In this document: one piece after another, positions 49,227 through 61,894 of the stretch
How positions within the stretch are numbered: position 1 is the stretch's first letter
Layout: each line of letters starts with the position of its first letter
Assembly: GCF_009362785.1 (NCBI RefSeq)
Contig: NZ_WHNQ01000009.1
Coordinates: 186,001 to 250,000, forward strand
Source: Paraburkholderia atlantica
Lineage (GTDB): Bacteria > Pseudomonadota > Gammaproteobacteria > Burkholderiales > Burkholderiaceae
Direction of reading: 5' to 3'
DNA: 64,000 bases
Translations under genes and position numbers: made by a program
The notes under the pieces: generated by a model
Told to the model about the DNA's origin: nothing
Databases searched by the model: none
What the model saw: the letters and a program-made list of their open reading frames with translations, nothing else

Positions 49227-49673
49227 TCACTTGTGCTCGGCCGCGAGCCACTCCAGCACCGGAATTGTGGCCGGCAGCAACGGCGAGACATCCGCAGGCA
49301 AGCTCTGCCACACGAAGGCCTGGCCCTCACGCCCGTGCGGCTCGCCGGACCACTGCGTCACCTTGCAGAAGAAAAGGCGCACATACGCGTGCGGATAATC
49401 GTGTTCGAGCGTATGCCACAGATGGCTCGCCTCGACCTCGATTCCGAGCTCCTCGTGCAGCTCGCGCGCGAGCGCGGCCTCGACCGATTCGCCCGCTTCG
49501 AGCTTGCCGCCCGGAAACTCCCAATAGCCCTCGTACGGCTTGCCCGCCGGACGCTGGGCGAGCAGATAGCGGCCATCCGGCTGCACCAGCACGCCGACCG
49601 CGACTTCGGTGACGGGACGGCCAGCGCCGTTGGCGGCGGCGCGATTGCCCGCGCTTTTGCTAGCGTCGCTCAT
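49227..49673 (-). CDS. mutT: 8-oxo-dGTP diphosphatase MutT-like Nudix protein
   Basis: Nudix hydrolase of 148 residues that probably removes 8-oxo-dGTP. The Nudix box runs from GGKLEAGES to REL-HEELGI (55-78). WEFPGGK is typical of MutT, and VWQSLPADVSPLLPATIPVL closes the fold. ATG overlaps the stop of the ATPase gene by four bases. An N-terminal Ser/Ala-rich 20-residue extension is present. Specificity inferred by family only. Confidence 0.88.
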   Translation of the reverse strand: MSDASKSAGNRAAANGAGRPVTEVAVGVLVQPDGRYLLAQRPAGKPYEGYWEFPGGKLEAGESVEAALARELHEELGIEVEASHLWHTLEHDYPHAYVRLFFCKVTQWSGEPHGREGQAFVWQSLPADVSPLLPATIPVLEWLAAEHK

Positions 49674-50539
49674 GCCGGCGTCTTACGGCCGGACCAGTCG
49701 CGCGCGAACTGCCACGCGACCCGCCCGGAGCGTGAGCCGCGTTCGAGCGCCCACACGAGCGCATCGCCGCGCGCCGCTTCGATCTCGGCGTCGTCGCAAC
49801 CGAAATGGCGCAGCCAGTGCGCGATGATCGTCAGATAGTCGTCCTGCTTGAACGGATAGAAGCTGACCCACAGCCCGAAACGCTCCGACAGCGAAATCTT
49901 CTCTTCGACCAGTTCACCCGGATGAATCTCGCCGTCCGACGTGTGCTTGTACGTCTCGTTGTCGCTCATGTACTCGGGCAGCAGATGGCGGCGGTTCGAC
50001 GTCGCGTAGATCAGCACGTTGTCGGACTGCGCGGCGACCGAGCCGTCGAGCGCGACCTTCAGCGCCTTGTAGCCCGACTCGCCTTCTTCGAACGACAGGT
50101 CGTCGCAGAACACGATGAAGCGCTCCGGGCGCTTCGCGATCAGATCGACGATGTCGCCGAGGTCGTGCAGATCGTCCTTGTCCACTTCGATCAGACGCAG
50201 GCCGTCTTTCGCGTACGCGTTCAGACACGCCTTGATCAGCGACGACTTGCCGGTACCCCGCGCGCCCGTCAGCAGCACGTTGTTGGCCGGCTGGCTGCGC
50301 ACGAACTGGCGCGTGTTCTGTTCGATCAGCCCTTTCTGGCGATCGATGTTCTGCAGGTCGTCGAGCGTGATCGACGAAATCGCGGGCACCGGCTGCAGGT
50401 AGCCGCGCCCCTGGCGCTTGCGCCAGCGAAAAGCGACCGCGGCCGCCCAGTCGATGTCCGGCTCGGCGGGCGGAAGCATCGCTTCCAGGCGGCCGAGCAC
50501 GGCTTCGGCCCGGGTCAGAAACTGTTCGAGTTTGTCCAT
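49670..50539 (-). CDS. DUF815-family AAA ATPase
   Basis: A 289-residue ATPase of the DUF815 family. Walker A is LLTGARGTGKSSLIKA (about residues 89-104), with Walker B VFCDDLSFEEGE and a sensor-like ATSNRRHL. The C-terminal lid contains a conserved WVSFYPFKQDDYL. Function unknown. Coupling to mutT and position behind argJ are common in Burkholderiales. A regulatory or quality-control role is conceivable but unsupported. Confidence 0.87.
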   Translation of the reverse strand: MDKLEQFLTRAEAVLGRLEAMLPPAEPDIDWAAAVAFRWRKRQGRGYLQPVPAISSITLDDLQNIDRQKGLIEQNTRQFVRSQPANNVLLTGARGTGKSSLIKACLNAYAKDGLRLIEVDKDDLHDLGDIVDLIAKRPERFIVFCDDLSFEEGESGYKALKVALDGSVAAQSDNVLIYATSNRRHLLPEYMSDNETYKHTSDGEIHPGELVEEKISLSERFGLWVSFYPFKQDDYLTIIAHWLRHFGCDDAEIEAARGDALVWALERGSRSGRVAWQFARDWSGRKTPA

Positions 50540-50576
50540 GATAAGTGGGCGGCCAGCGGCCGCGCTTTGAACCTGA

Positions 50577-51818
50577 TTACGAGCGGTAGTCGGCGTTGAT
50601 GCTCACGTAGTCGTGCGACAAATCGCAGGTCCAGATCGTGGCTTGCGCATTGCCGCGGCCGAGCACCACGCGAATGCCGATCTCGCTCTTTTTCATCACG
50701 CGCTGGCCGTCTTCTTCGCGGTAGGCCGGGTTGCGGCCGCCGGCAGTCGCGACCAGCACGTCGTCGAGATACAGATCGATCTTGCCGACGTCGAGATCGT
50801 CCACGCCGGCATAGCCGATCGCCGCGAGAATGCGGCCGAGGTTCGGGTCCGATGCATAGAAGGCCGTCTTGACGAGCGGCGAGTGGCCGATCGCGTAGGC
50901 GATCTGGCGGCATTCGCCGACACTCGAGCCGCCTTCGACATGCACGGTCATGAACTTGGTCGCGCCTTCACCATCGCGCACGATCAGTTGCGCGAGGCTC
51001 TGTGCGACCTCGGTCACCGCGTCGCGCAGCGCTGCATAAGCGGGCGAATCGGTGGACGTGATCGCGGGCAGGCTCGATTTGCCCGACGCGATCAGAATGA
51101 ACGAATCGTTGGTCGACGTATCGCCATCGATCGTAATGCAGTTGAACGAGCGGTCCGCGACGTGCCTCACGAGCTCGTCGAGCACCGGCTGCGCGACGGC
51201 TGCGTCGAACGCGAGGAAGCCGAGCATGGTCGCCATGTTCGGCTTGATCATGCCGGCGCCCTTGCTGATGCCGGTCAGCGTGACCGTGTGGCCGCCGATC
51301 GTGACTTGACGCGAGACCGCCTTCGGCAGCGTGTCGGTCGTCATGATCGACTGGGCCGCGTCGTACCAGTTCGCTTCCTTGCGGTTCGCGAGCGCGGCCG
51401 GCAAACCGGCCTTCAGACGATCGACCGGCAGAGGTTCGAGAATCACACCCGTCGAGAACGGCAGCACCTGCTCAGGCGCGATGTCGGCGAGGCGCGCGAG
51501 TTCCGCGCAGGTTTCGCGCGTCGCCGCGAGGCCCGGCTCGCCGGTGCCCGCGTTCGCGTTGCCGGTATTGATCACCAGCGCGCGAATCGGCTTGCCGCCC
51601 GCGCGCACGCGCTGCAGGTTCTCGCGGCAGACCGTGACGGGCGCCGCGCAGAAACGGTTCTGCGTGAACACGCCACCTACCGTCGCGCCTTCGTCGACGG
51701 AAATGACGAGCACGTCCTTGCGGTTCGGCTTGCGGATATTCGCTTCCGCCCAGCCTAGCGTGACGCCGGCGACGGGGTGGAGTTGAGCGGGATCGATCGA
51801 GGGAAAGTTGACAGCCAT
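50577..51818 (-). CDS. argJ: Ornithine acetyltransferase/N-acetylglutamate synthase
   Basis: Recycles the acetyl group between N-acetylornithine and glutamate in arginine synthesis. The 413-residue precursor cleaves itself before the Thr in PNMATMLGF to form alpha and beta chains. Other markers are [12 protein letters not shown] and [13 protein letters not shown]. Both activities are possible in this family; which are kept here cannot be read. ATG at 51818. A terminator-like hairpin lies about 20 bases upstream. Confidence 0.96.
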   Translation of the reverse strand: MAVNFPSIDPAQLHPVAGVTLGWAEANIRKPNRKDVLVISVDEGATVGGVFTQNRFCAAPVTVCRENLQRVRAGGKPIRALVINTGNANAGTGEPGLAATRETCAELARLADIAPEQVLPFSTGVILEPLPVDRLKAGLPAALANRKEANWYDAAQSIMTTDTLPKAVSRQVTIGGHTVTLTGISKGAGMIKPNMATMLGFLAFDAAVAQPVLDELVRHVADRSFNCITIDGDTSTNDSFILIASGKSSLPAITSTDSPAYAALRDAVTEVAQSLAQLIVRDGEGATKFMTVHVEGGSSVGECRQIAYAIGHSPLVKTAFYASDPNLGRILAAIGYAGVDDLDVGKIDLYLDDVLVATAGGRNPAYREEDGQRVMKKSEIGIRVVLGRGNAQATIWTCDLSHDYVSINADYRS

Positions 51819-51839
51819 GGTCGCGACCTGTCGAAGAAA

Positions 51840-51859
51840 ATGCCGGCGGACGCCGGCAT
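51840..51859 (-). terminator. Terminator-like hairpin in the argJ leader
   Basis: Minus strand: a perfect 8-bp stem ATGCCGGC/GCCGGCAT with a 4-base loop, then TTTTCTTC, ending about 15 bases before the argJ ribosome site. It is either a second stop for secA transcripts or a leader terminator of argJ. Confidence 0.6.
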
Positions 51860-51931
51860 CGGGGAAACGGAACTGATGACCCGGGCGTGTTGCCAGGTCA
51901 CCCGCGAAATCAAAACGGCCAAGCGGCGCTT

Positions 51932-51962
51932 AAAACGATACGGCGCGCCCTGAAGCGCGCCG
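51932..51962 (-). terminator. Terminator of secA
   Basis: Minus strand: an 8-bp CGGCGCGC/GCGCGCCG stem with a 6-base loop and a weak T-run (TATCGTTTT), directly after the secA stop. Confidence 0.65.
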
Positions 51963-51970
51963 CGCCGGCG

Positions 51971-54793
<2,823 letters not shown>

Positions 54794-55062
54794 CGGATCG
54801 GTGTCTGCGTCGCGGCTTCGGCTGGCTCGCGGTGTGCGCTACGCGCATACCGCGCCTGGGTCGGAAAGTCCTCGGCGGCTTAGTCCAAGAGTGAATTCGA
54901 ATCGGGCATTTTAGCACGCGCCTCCGGCTGCGCTCGTGTCGGAGCCGTGACGGCGCCGGCTCCGGCCAGCCCCGCCGGGCAACCTTCGGCGCCGTGCGGA
55001 CCGGCTTCGCAAGCTGCCCGCGAGGTACAATCGCGGCGTGGGCGCGCATGGGGCGAGCTCAC

Positions 55063-55560
55063 ATGTCAATCCCAAACATGAGCCGTTTTTCGTCCTTTTC
55101 AAGGCCGCCGAAGCAGTTCGATCTGCGCCGCCCGCAACCGCTCGCCGAGGTTCTCGGCCGTACGGACGCATTCGCGGCGTTGCGCGCGGGCGTCGAGCAG
55201 ATCGCCGCGCTCGAGAAGGATCTGCGCGAGCTTTTGCCCGATTACCTGGCGACTAGCGTCGAGCCCGGCTTCATCAAGGAGGGCGTGCTAGCCCTATTCG
55301 CTGCGCACAATGCGCTCGCGGCGCGTCTGCGGCATCTGGAGCCGCGGCTGCTGGCGGACTTGCAGCAGCGCGGCTGGCCCGTGCAGGCACTGAAGATTCG
55401 CGTGCGGCCGCAGCCTCTGAAGGAACCGCCGCCCGTCAAGCAGGCGCGCATGACGCCGGCCGGCGCCGCCGCGCTGCAGGCGTTGAGCGAGTCGCTCGAG
55501 CCGTCGCCGTTGCAGGAAGCGCTCGCGCGCATGGCTGCGCGGCATCGGCGCAATCGCTGA
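55063..55560 (+). CDS. DUF721-domain protein
   Basis: A 165-residue protein with a DUF721 (DciA-like) core: PLAEVLGRTDAFAALRAGVEQ, then LFAAHNALAARLRHLEPRLLADLQQRGW, and a basic C-terminal tail. Some DUF721 proteins (DciA) load the replicative helicase in bacteria lacking DnaC; whether this one does is an inference. Of three in-frame ATGs (55048, 55063 and 55078) I choose 55063 for its GCGAG site. Divergent from secA, as in many betaproteobacteria. Confidence 0.85.
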   Translation: MSIPNMSRFSSFSRPPKQFDLRRPQPLAEVLGRTDAFAALRAGVEQIAALEKDLRELLPDYLATSVEPGFIKEGVLALFAAHNALAARLRHLEPRLLADLQQRGWPVQALKIRVRPQPLKEPPPVKQARMTPAGAAALQALSESLEPSPLQEALARMAARHRRNR

Positions 55561-55570
55561 ACGCTGAACG

Positions 55571-55597
55571 AAAAAACGGCCCCGAGGGGCCGTTTTT
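55571..55597. terminator. Bidirectional terminator, DUF721 gene / lpxC
   Basis: A perfect stem (ACGGCCCC/GGGGCCGT extended by A-T pairs) with a 3-base loop, flanked by A-run and T-run, between the two convergent genes. Confidence 0.93.
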
Positions 55598-55622
55598 CAT
55601 TTGCCTGCCTGTCACGCTAGCT

Positions 55623-56540
55623 TTATGCGAACGCCGTCTGCGTCTCGTACGCGAAGCCGCGCGGGGCCTTCTGCGTGTCGTCGAAAGTGACGATTTCGTA
55701 CGAGTCTTCGTGCGCGAGCAGCTCACGCAGCAGCGCGTTGTTCAGGCCGTGGCCCGACTTGTACGCGGTGTACGACGCGAGCAGCGGGTGACCGATCACG
55801 TACAGGTCGCCGATCGCGTCGAGCATCTTGTGCTTGACGAACTCGTCGTCGTAACGCAGGCCGTCGTTGTTCAGGATGCGGTACTCGTCGAGCACGATCG
55901 CATTGTCCATGCTGCCGCCGCGCGCGAGGCCGAGCTCACGCATCATTTCCACTTCATGCGCGAAGCCGAACGTGCGGGCGCGCGCGATTTCGCGCACATA
56001 CGACGTGTTGGCGAAATCCACTTCCAGCGCCTGGCCGGTTTTGTCCACGGCCGGGTGACGGAAGTCGATCGTGAACTTGAGCTTGAAGCCGAAGTACGGA
56101 TCGAGGCGCGCGAACTTGTCGCCGTCGCGGATTTCGATCGGCTTCGTGACCTTGATGAATTTCTTCGGCGCGTTCTGCTCTTCGATGCCCGCCGACTGGA
56201 TCAGGAACACGAACGAACCCGCACTGCCGTCCATGATCGGGATTTCTTCGGCGGTGACGTCGACGTAAAGATTGTCGATGCCAAGACCGGCGCAGGCGGA
56301 CATCAGATGCTCGATGGTCGACACGCGCGCGCCGTCTTTCTGCAACACGGAAGCCAGACGCGTATCGCCAATCGCCATCGCCGACGCAGGAATGTCCACC
56401 GGCGTGGGCAAATCCACGCGCGAAAACACGATGCCAGTGTCCGGCCCCGCCGGACGGAGCGTCAGATTGACTTTACGGCCGGAGTGCAACCCGATGCCGA
56501 CAGTCTTGACGATCGATTTGATTGTGCGCTGCTTCAACAT
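55623..56540 (-). CDS. lpxC: UDP-3-O-acyl-N-acetylglucosamine deacetylase
   Basis: Zinc enzyme for the committed step of lipid A synthesis. The 305-residue protein starts [21 protein letters not shown] and carries the zinc ligands His78 (STIEHLMSA), then His and Asp in [13 protein letters not shown], and the catalytic His of [10 protein letters not shown]. Length is usual. In many proteobacteria it follows ftsZ directly; here a peroxiredoxin gene intervenes. A TATAAT (56597-56602) lies upstream. Confidence 0.97.
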   Translation of the reverse strand: MLKQRTIKSIVKTVGIGLHSGRKVNLTLRPAGPDTGIVFSRVDLPTPVDIPASAMAIGDTRLASVLQKDGARVSTIEHLMSACAGLGIDNLYVDVTAEEIPIMDGSAGSFVFLIQSAGIEEQNAPKKFIKVTKPIEIRDGDKFARLDPYFGFKLKFTIDFRHPAVDKTGQALEVDFANTSYVREIARARTFGFAHEVEMMRELGLARGGSMDNAIVLDEYRILNNDGLRYDDEFVKHKMLDAIGDLYVIGHPLLASYTAYKSGHGLNNALLRELLAHEDSYEIVTFDDTQKAPRGFAYETQTAFA

Positions 56541-56596
56541 GGTGGTCTTCTGTTCGATTGAAAATCCTAATCAGGACTTTTTATTCCATAGCGCGA

Positions 56597-56602
56597 ATTA
56601 TA
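56597..56602 (-). promoter_or_regulatory. Candidate -10 of lpxC
   Basis: A perfect TATAAT on the minus strand, 56 bases before the lpxC ATG. No convincing -35. The intergenic region 56541-56827 also carries a CGGAAACGC-type imperfect hairpin near 56700-56740. Confidence 0.4.
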
Positions 56603-56827
56603 CTCCAATCCCCAGACCAGCGTCTTTGCGGGGAACGTGACAATCTGTTTCGCTGCATTACCCATTGGACTTAGCGACGGAAAGCGTGACGGGCCGATGC
56701 CCCGGAACGGAGGCGTTTCCGGTCATCGGCCCGCGTAACGGCCTGTCACAAAAGCGTCGCAATCACCGTTGCCGTCACGCCACGCGGCATAAGCACGCGG
56801 GTCGCGGCGACGGTGCGACGTCAGCAA

Positions 56828-57331
56828 CTAGCTCAACGTGGCGAGAATACTCGCTGCATCGCTGACTTCAAATTTGCCGGCAGCCTCGACGTTCAGCGTC
56901 TTGACCACGCCGTCGTCGACCACCATCGCGTAGCGCAAGGAACGAATCCCCATGCCGCGCGCCGACAGATCCTGCTCCAGACCAAGCGCCCGTGTAAAAG
57001 CCGCACTACCGTCCGCCATCATGCGCACCTTGCCCGAGGTGTGCTGATCGCGTCCCCACGCGCCCATCACGAACGCGTCGTTGACGGACACGCACCAGAT
57101 TTCGTCGATGCCGGCAGCGCGCAACTGCTCGGCATGCTCGACATAGCCCGGTACATGTTTGGCCGAACAGGTCGGCGTGAACGCGCCGGGCAATCCGAAG
57201 ATCACCACGCGTTTGCCCGCCGTCTGCTCGCGCACGTCGAAACTGTTCGGTCCGATCGTGCAGCCCGCCCGGTCGTCTTCGACATACTCGAAGAGCGTCG
57301 CGTCGGGCAGCTTTTCACCTTCCTTGATCAT
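56828..57331 (-). CDS. Prx5-type peroxiredoxin
   Basis: A 167-residue peroxiredoxin of the Prx5 group. The peroxidatic Cys is in PGAFTPTCSAKHVPGY (near residue 56), and the paired Arg is in the later RSLRYAMVVDD region. Other Cys residues occur in CTIGPN (near 24) and IWCVSVND (near 80), which could act in resolving. It probably uses glutathione or glutaredoxin as reductant, as most Prx5 members do. Lies between ftsZ and lpxC on the same strand, a placement typical of Burkholderiales. Confidence 0.9.
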   Translation of the reverse strand: MIKEGEKLPDATLFEYVEDDRAGCTIGPNSFDVREQTAGKRVVIFGLPGAFTPTCSAKHVPGYVEHAEQLRAAGIDEIWCVSVNDAFVMGAWGRDQHTSGKVRMMADGSAAFTRALGLEQDLSARGMGIRSLRYAMVVDDGVVKTLNVEAAGKFEVSDAASILATLS

Positions 57332-57595
57332 GCTCAGTCCTTTGCATCGATGCGAAGCACGCTCGCACGTCCTCGTGTCGCAGTGAATATCGGTTCGGCC
57401 GTATCAACTATAAGCCACACCGTGCGGCGGCAGTCACTCCGTCCGCTTCGCGAATCCGCAGAGGGCAGTTGCCCCTGCCGCGAACCAGACGATACGCGAC
57501 CTGCTTGCCGTTCACCCGCCACGCTCGTGCGTTCGTCCGCCAGCGCTGCACTTGCGACCCCAGTCGCAGCGCGGCAACGAAGCCTGCCCGTGCGC

Positions 57596-58798
57596 TCAGT
57601 CCGCCTGCTTGCGCAGGAATGCCGGAATGTCGTACGTATCGACGCCCTTTTCCTGCAGCGCCTGCACGTGCGAGGCCGCCGTGTCGCGCGACGTGCGCCA
57701 CACCGCCGGCGTGTCGAGCGCGCCGTAGTCGGCCGTGCTGGCATGGCCCGCCGCCGGTGCGTACGCTGCGTGCGCCATCGCGCCGACCGGCTGGTTGTCG
57801 GTGCCGGTGCGCAGCAGCGTCATCGGTGCCGATTGCTGCTTCTTCGCAGCGCGGCCGAGACCCGTTGCCACGACCGTCACGCGCAGCGCGTCGCCCATTG
57901 CATCGTCGTACACGGCGCCGAAGATCACCGTGGCATCTTCCGCGGCATAGCTCTTGATCGTGTTCATCACTTCGCGCGTTTCCGACAGACGCAGCGAACG
58001 GCTCGACGTGATGTTGACCAGCACGCCACGCGCGCCAGACAGATCGACGCCCTCCAGCAGCGGGCTCGCGACGGCCTGTTCGGCCGCGAGACGCGCGCGA
58101 TCGACACCGGCAACCGTCGCCGTGCCCATCATCGCCTTGCCCTGCTCGCCCATCACGGTCTTCACGTCTTCGAAGTCGACGTTGACGAGACCGTCGACGT
58201 TGATGATTTCCGCAATGCCCGCAACCGCGTTGTTCAGAACGTCGTCAGCGCACTGGAAGCACTTGTCCATCTCGGCGTCGTCGCCCATCACCTCGAACAG
58301 CTTGTCGTTCAACACGACGATCAGCGAGTCGACGTGATCCTCCAGTTGCTGCGAACCGGCTTCCGCCACGCGCATGCGCTTGCCGCCTTCGAATTCGAAC
58401 GGCTTGCTGACGACGCCGACGGTCAAAATACCCATTTCCTTCGCGATCTGCGCGACGACCGGTGCCGCGCCAGTGCCGGTGCCGCCACCCATGCCGGCGG
58501 TGATGAACACCATGTGCGCGCCGCGCAGTGCGTCGGCGATACGCTCGCGTGCTTCTTCAGCGGCTGCGCGGCCCATTTCCGGCTTCGCGCCAGCGCCCAG
58601 ACCCGTGTTGCCGAGCTGGATCACCGCGGTGGCGCGCGAACGCGACAGTGCCTGCGCGTCCGTGTTCATCACGATGAAGTCGACGCCTTGCACGCCTTTG
58701 TTGATCATGTGCTGAACGGCATTGCCGCCAGCGCCACCGACTCCGACGACCTTGATGATCGTGCCGCTCGTTTCGGTTTCCAGCATCTGGAATTCCAT
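57596..58798 (-). CDS. ftsZ: Cell division protein FtsZ
   Basis: Tubulin-like GTPase that forms the division ring. The 400-residue protein has VVGVGGAGGNAV (18-28), the tubulin signature GGGTGTGAAP (104-113), the T7 loop NVDFEDVKTVM and the C-terminal tail DTYDIPAFLRK that binds FtsA and ZipA. The ATG at 58798 has GGAGG eight bases before it; an upstream in-frame start would add 11 non-conserved residues. It follows ftsA by 116 bases. Confidence 0.98.
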   Translation of the reverse strand: MEFQMLETETSGTIIKVVGVGGAGGNAVQHMINKGVQGVDFIVMNTDAQALSRSRATAVIQLGNTGLGAGAKPEMGRAAAEEARERIADALRGAHMVFITAGMGGGTGTGAAPVVAQIAKEMGILTVGVVSKPFEFEGGKRMRVAEAGSQQLEDHVDSLIVVLNDKLFEVMGDDAEMDKCFQCADDVLNNAVAGIAEIINVDGLVNVDFEDVKTVMGEQGKAMMGTATVAGVDRARLAAEQAVASPLLEGVDLSGARGVLVNITSSRSLRLSETREVMNTIKSYAAEDATVIFGAVYDDAMGDALRVTVVATGLGRAAKKQQSAPMTLLRTGTDNQPVGAMAHAAYAPAAGHASTADYGALDTPAVWRTSRDTAASHVQALQEKGVDTYDIPAFLRKQAD

Positions 58799-58914
58799 GT
58801 TGCCTCCGTCAAGATAAAAAGTTACTGCCACTCGGCGTTATCCGGCAGGAGATCGGGCAACCTCCTGTCGCGCACCGGCCGCCGGCACCAGCGCGAATTT
58901 CTCGAAACCCTTAG

Positions 58915-60147
58915 TCAGAAGTTGCCGAGGAACCAGTCCTTCATGCGCGAGAACACCTGTCCCATCGACCCCGACTGCACTGCAACCTTGCGCCCGCGCA
59001 TGCGCTGCGAGCGTCCTTCGACGAGCAAGCCCATCGCCGTCGAATAGCGCGGATTGCGCACGACGTCGGCGAGACCGCCCGCGTATTCCGGCACGCCAAT
59101 GCGTACCGGCTTCAGGAAAATGTCCTCACCGAGCTCGACCATGCCGATCATCATCGACGCGCCGCCCGTCAGCACGACGCCCGAGCTCAGCAGCTCCTCG
59201 TAACCCGACTCGCGCACCACCTGCTGCACGAGCGAAAACAGTTCTTCGACGCGCGGCTCGATCACGGCCGCCAGCGCCTGGCGCGACAGCGTGCGCGGAC
59301 CGCGCTCGCCGAGACCCGGCACTTCGATCATCTCGTCCGGATCGGCGAGCGCCTGCTTGGCGATGCCGTAGTCGACCTTGATGTCTTCGGCATCCGGCGT
59401 CGGCGTGCGCAGCGCCATTGCGATGTCGCTGGTGATCTGGTCGCCGGCGATCGGAATCACGGCGGTGTGGCGGATCGCGCCTTCGCTGAAGATCGCGATG
59501 TCCGTCGTGCCGCCGCCGATGTCGACCAGCACCACACCCAGTTCCTTTTCGTCTTCCGTCAGCACCGCCAGCGACGACGCGAGCGGCTGCAGGATCAGGT
59601 CGTTCACTTCGAGGCCGCAGCGGCGCACGCACTTGACGATGTTCTGCGCCGCGCTGACCGCGCCGGTGACGATATGCACCTTCACTTCGAGGCGGATGCC
59701 GCTCATGCCGATCGGCTCGCGCACATCTTCCTGACCGTCGATGATGAATTCCTGCGTGAGGATATGCAGCACCTGCTGATCGGTCGGGATGTTGATCGCC
59801 TTGGCCGTTTCGATCACGCGCGCAACGTCCGCCTGCGTGACTTCCTTCTCCTTGATCGCGACCATGCCGCTCGAATTGAAGCTGCGGATATGGCTGCCGG
59901 CGATCCCGGTGAACACGTTCGTGATCTTGCAGTCGGCCATCAGCTCGGCTTCCTCGAGCGCGCGCTGAATCGACTGCACGGTGGCTTCGATGTTCACCAC
60001 CACGCCCTTCTTGAGCCCCTTCGATTCGCTCTGGCCGAGACCGATCACCTCGTAGTGACCCTCGCCCTTCAACTCGGCGACGATGGCCACTACCTTCGAC
60101 GTCCCGATGTCGAGGGCGACCAGCAGATCCTTATAGTCTTTACTCAT
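58915..60147 (-). CDS. ftsA: Cell division protein FtsA
   Basis: Actin-like membrane tether for FtsZ. The 410-residue protein has the phosphate loop ALDIGTSKVVAIV near residue 11, VLVDIGGGTTDIAIF and VLTGGASMM. The end (GQVFSRMKDWFLGNF) is the amphipathic membrane-targeting helix. It follows ftsQ by 27 bases. Confidence 0.97.
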   Translation of the reverse strand: MSKDYKDLLVALDIGTSKVVAIVAELKGEGHYEVIGLGQSESKGLKKGVVVNIEATVQSIQRALEEAELMADCKITNVFTGIAGSHIRSFNSSGMVAIKEKEVTQADVARVIETAKAINIPTDQQVLHILTQEFIIDGQEDVREPIGMSGIRLEVKVHIVTGAVSAAQNIVKCVRRCGLEVNDLILQPLASSLAVLTEDEKELGVVLVDIGGGTTDIAIFSEGAIRHTAVIPIAGDQITSDIAMALRTPTPDAEDIKVDYGIAKQALADPDEMIEVPGLGERGPRTLSRQALAAVIEPRVEELFSLVQQVVRESGYEELLSSGVVLTGGASMMIGMVELGEDIFLKPVRIGVPEYAGGLADVVRNPRYSTAMGLLVEGRSQRMRGRKVAVQSGSMGQVFSRMKDWFLGNF

Positions 60148-60174
60148 AGCGTGCTCAGTGCGTGTGATGTCCGT

Positions 60175-60927
60175 TTACTTCTTGCCCTTGTCGGGTTCGC
60201 TGATGAAGCGCATGCCAGCGGCACGAATCGCGAAACCGTTCGGATAGCGCAAGTCCGCATTCTCGATATCCTTTCCCCAACGTTGCGTCACCGCGCCCCA
60301 TGCCGCGGTCAGGCGCTTGCTGCGATCGGCCAGCGTGTCCTGATTGCGTTCGCGGCCCAACTCCACCTGCGTGCCGTTCGACAGCTTCACCGTCCACGCG
60401 TAGCGCGGCGACAGCGTCACTTCCTCGGGCGTCGCGTTGATCGCCGCGAACCACTTCTGGAAGTCGTGATAACGCGCGACGACTTCCTTCGCCGTACCGT
60501 CCGGGCCGTCGAACGCGGGCAGCTCTTCGTCGAGTTCGCCCTGGTTCGCGGTGAACAGCTCGCCGTCGACGCTTACCAGCTGATCGCTGCCCCACGTCCC
60601 TAGCGGCTTGTACTCCTCGAGCGTGACAGCCAGCGCATTCGGCCACACGCGCCGCACGCTCGCGTGACGCACCCACGGCATCTGCTCGAACGCCTGACGC
60701 GCGGCGTCGAGATCGACCGTGAAGTAGTTGCCCTTCAGGCGCCCCACGACGCCGGCGCGCACCGTCGGCGAATTGATGTGCTCGGTATCTCCGTCGATCT
60801 GGATCTCGCGCAGCGCGAAGTTCGGGCGCTGGATCAGCCAGTAACCGCCCGCCGCCAGCAGCACGAGCACCAGCAACGCGTGCAGCGCGTTGGTGGCGAG
60901 ATTGAGCTGGCGAACGTTGTTCCACAT
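60175..60927 (-). CDS. ftsQ: Cell division protein FtsQ
   Basis: Bitopic division protein that recruits FtsB/FtsL. The 250-residue protein has a short cytoplasmic part, one membrane helix (about 16-33), a POTRA domain (FALREIQIDGDTEHINSPTVRAGV) and a beta domain ending in a Lys-rich tail. A Trp-Val-Arg motif (MPWVRHASVRRVWPN) is typical. It follows ddlB by 24 bases. Confidence 0.95.
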   Translation of the reverse strand: MWNNVRQLNLATNALHALLVLVLLAAGGYWLIQRPNFALREIQIDGDTEHINSPTVRAGVVGRLKGNYFTVDLDAARQAFEQMPWVRHASVRRVWPNALAVTLEEYKPLGTWGSDQLVSVDGELFTANQGELDEELPAFDGPDGTAKEVVARYHDFQKWFAAINATPEEVTLSPRYAWTVKLSNGTQVELGRERNQDTLADRSKRLTAAWGAVTQRWGKDIENADLRYPNGFAIRAAGMRFISEPDKGKK

Positions 60928-60951
60928 GGTGTTGCTTGCGCTTACCTTTGG

Positions 60952-61893
60952 TTAATCCTGCAGCGTCAGCGCCAACACGCCGACCACGAGTTCCTGATAG
61001 CTGATGCCGACCGCGCGCGCCGCTTTCGGCGGCAGCGAGTGATCGGTCATGCCAGGCGCCGTGTTCACCTCGAGGAAGTACGGCTTGCCTTCGCCATCGA
61101 GCATGAAGTCAGCGCGGCCCCAGTCGGTGCAGCCGAGCACGTCGAACGCGCGGCGCGCGAGCACTTTCAGGCGCGCTTCTTCTTCGGAGCCGAGACCGCA
61201 CGGAATCAGATACTGCGTGTCGTTGGCGATGTACTTCGCGTGATAGTCGTAAAACTCGCCGGCCGGCACGATGCGGATCACCGGCAGGTCCAGATTGCCG
61301 GCGATGCAAGCGGTGTACTCGCCGCCGCCTTCGATGCTCTTCTCAACCACGACGATACGGTCGTACTTCACGGCCTCGATCAACGCGGCCGGCAGCGCGT
61401 CCGCGCTCTTCACCTTGATCACGGCGACGCTCGAACCTTCGCTCGCCGGCTTCACGAACAGCGGCAGACCGAGCTTCGCGACGATCTCTTTCGCGCGCGC
61501 TTCGTAGTCGTCACCGCGCAGCACCGCTTCGAACGGCGGCGTCGGAATGCCGAGCTGCTGCCACACGAGCTTGGTGCGGAACTTGTCGAGACCGAGCGCC
61601 GAGCCGAGCACGCCGCTACCCGTGTAGCGGATGCCGTAAAAATCGAGCGCGCCCTGGATCTGGCCGTTTTCGCCGTAGCCGCCATGCAGCGCGTTGAATG
61701 CGCGCACGAAGCCTTCGTCCTTCAACGCCGACAGCGGACGCTCGGCCGGATCGAACGGATGCGCGTCGACGCCGGCGTCGCGCAGACCTTGCAACACGAG
61801 GCGCCCGGAATTGAGCGACACTTCGCGCTCGGCGGAATTACCACCGAGCAGCACGGCCACCTTGCCGAATTGTTTGGGATCGATACTGCTCAT
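60952..61893 (-). CDS. ddlB: D-alanine--D-alanine ligase B
   Basis: Makes the D-Ala-D-Ala dipeptide for the peptidoglycan stem. The 313-residue ATP-grasp enzyme has [19 protein letters not shown] near the N-terminus, [11 protein letters not shown], and the metal/active-site [19 protein letters not shown]. One base separates it from the murC stop. Usual position in the dcw cluster. Confidence 0.97.
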   Translation of the reverse strand: MSSIDPKQFGKVAVLLGGNSAEREVSLNSGRLVLQGLRDAGVDAHPFDPAERPLSALKDEGFVRAFNALHGGYGENGQIQGALDFYGIRYTGSGVLGSALGLDKFRTKLVWQQLGIPTPPFEAVLRGDDYEARAKEIVAKLGLPLFVKPASEGSSVAVIKVKSADALPAALIEAVKYDRIVVVEKSIEGGGEYTACIAGNLDLPVIRIVPAGEFYDYHAKYIANDTQYLIPCGLGSEEEARLKVLARRAFDVLGCTDWGRADFMLDGEGKPYFLEVNTAPGMTDHSLPPKAARAVGISYQELVVGVLALTLQD

Positions 61894-61894
61894 C

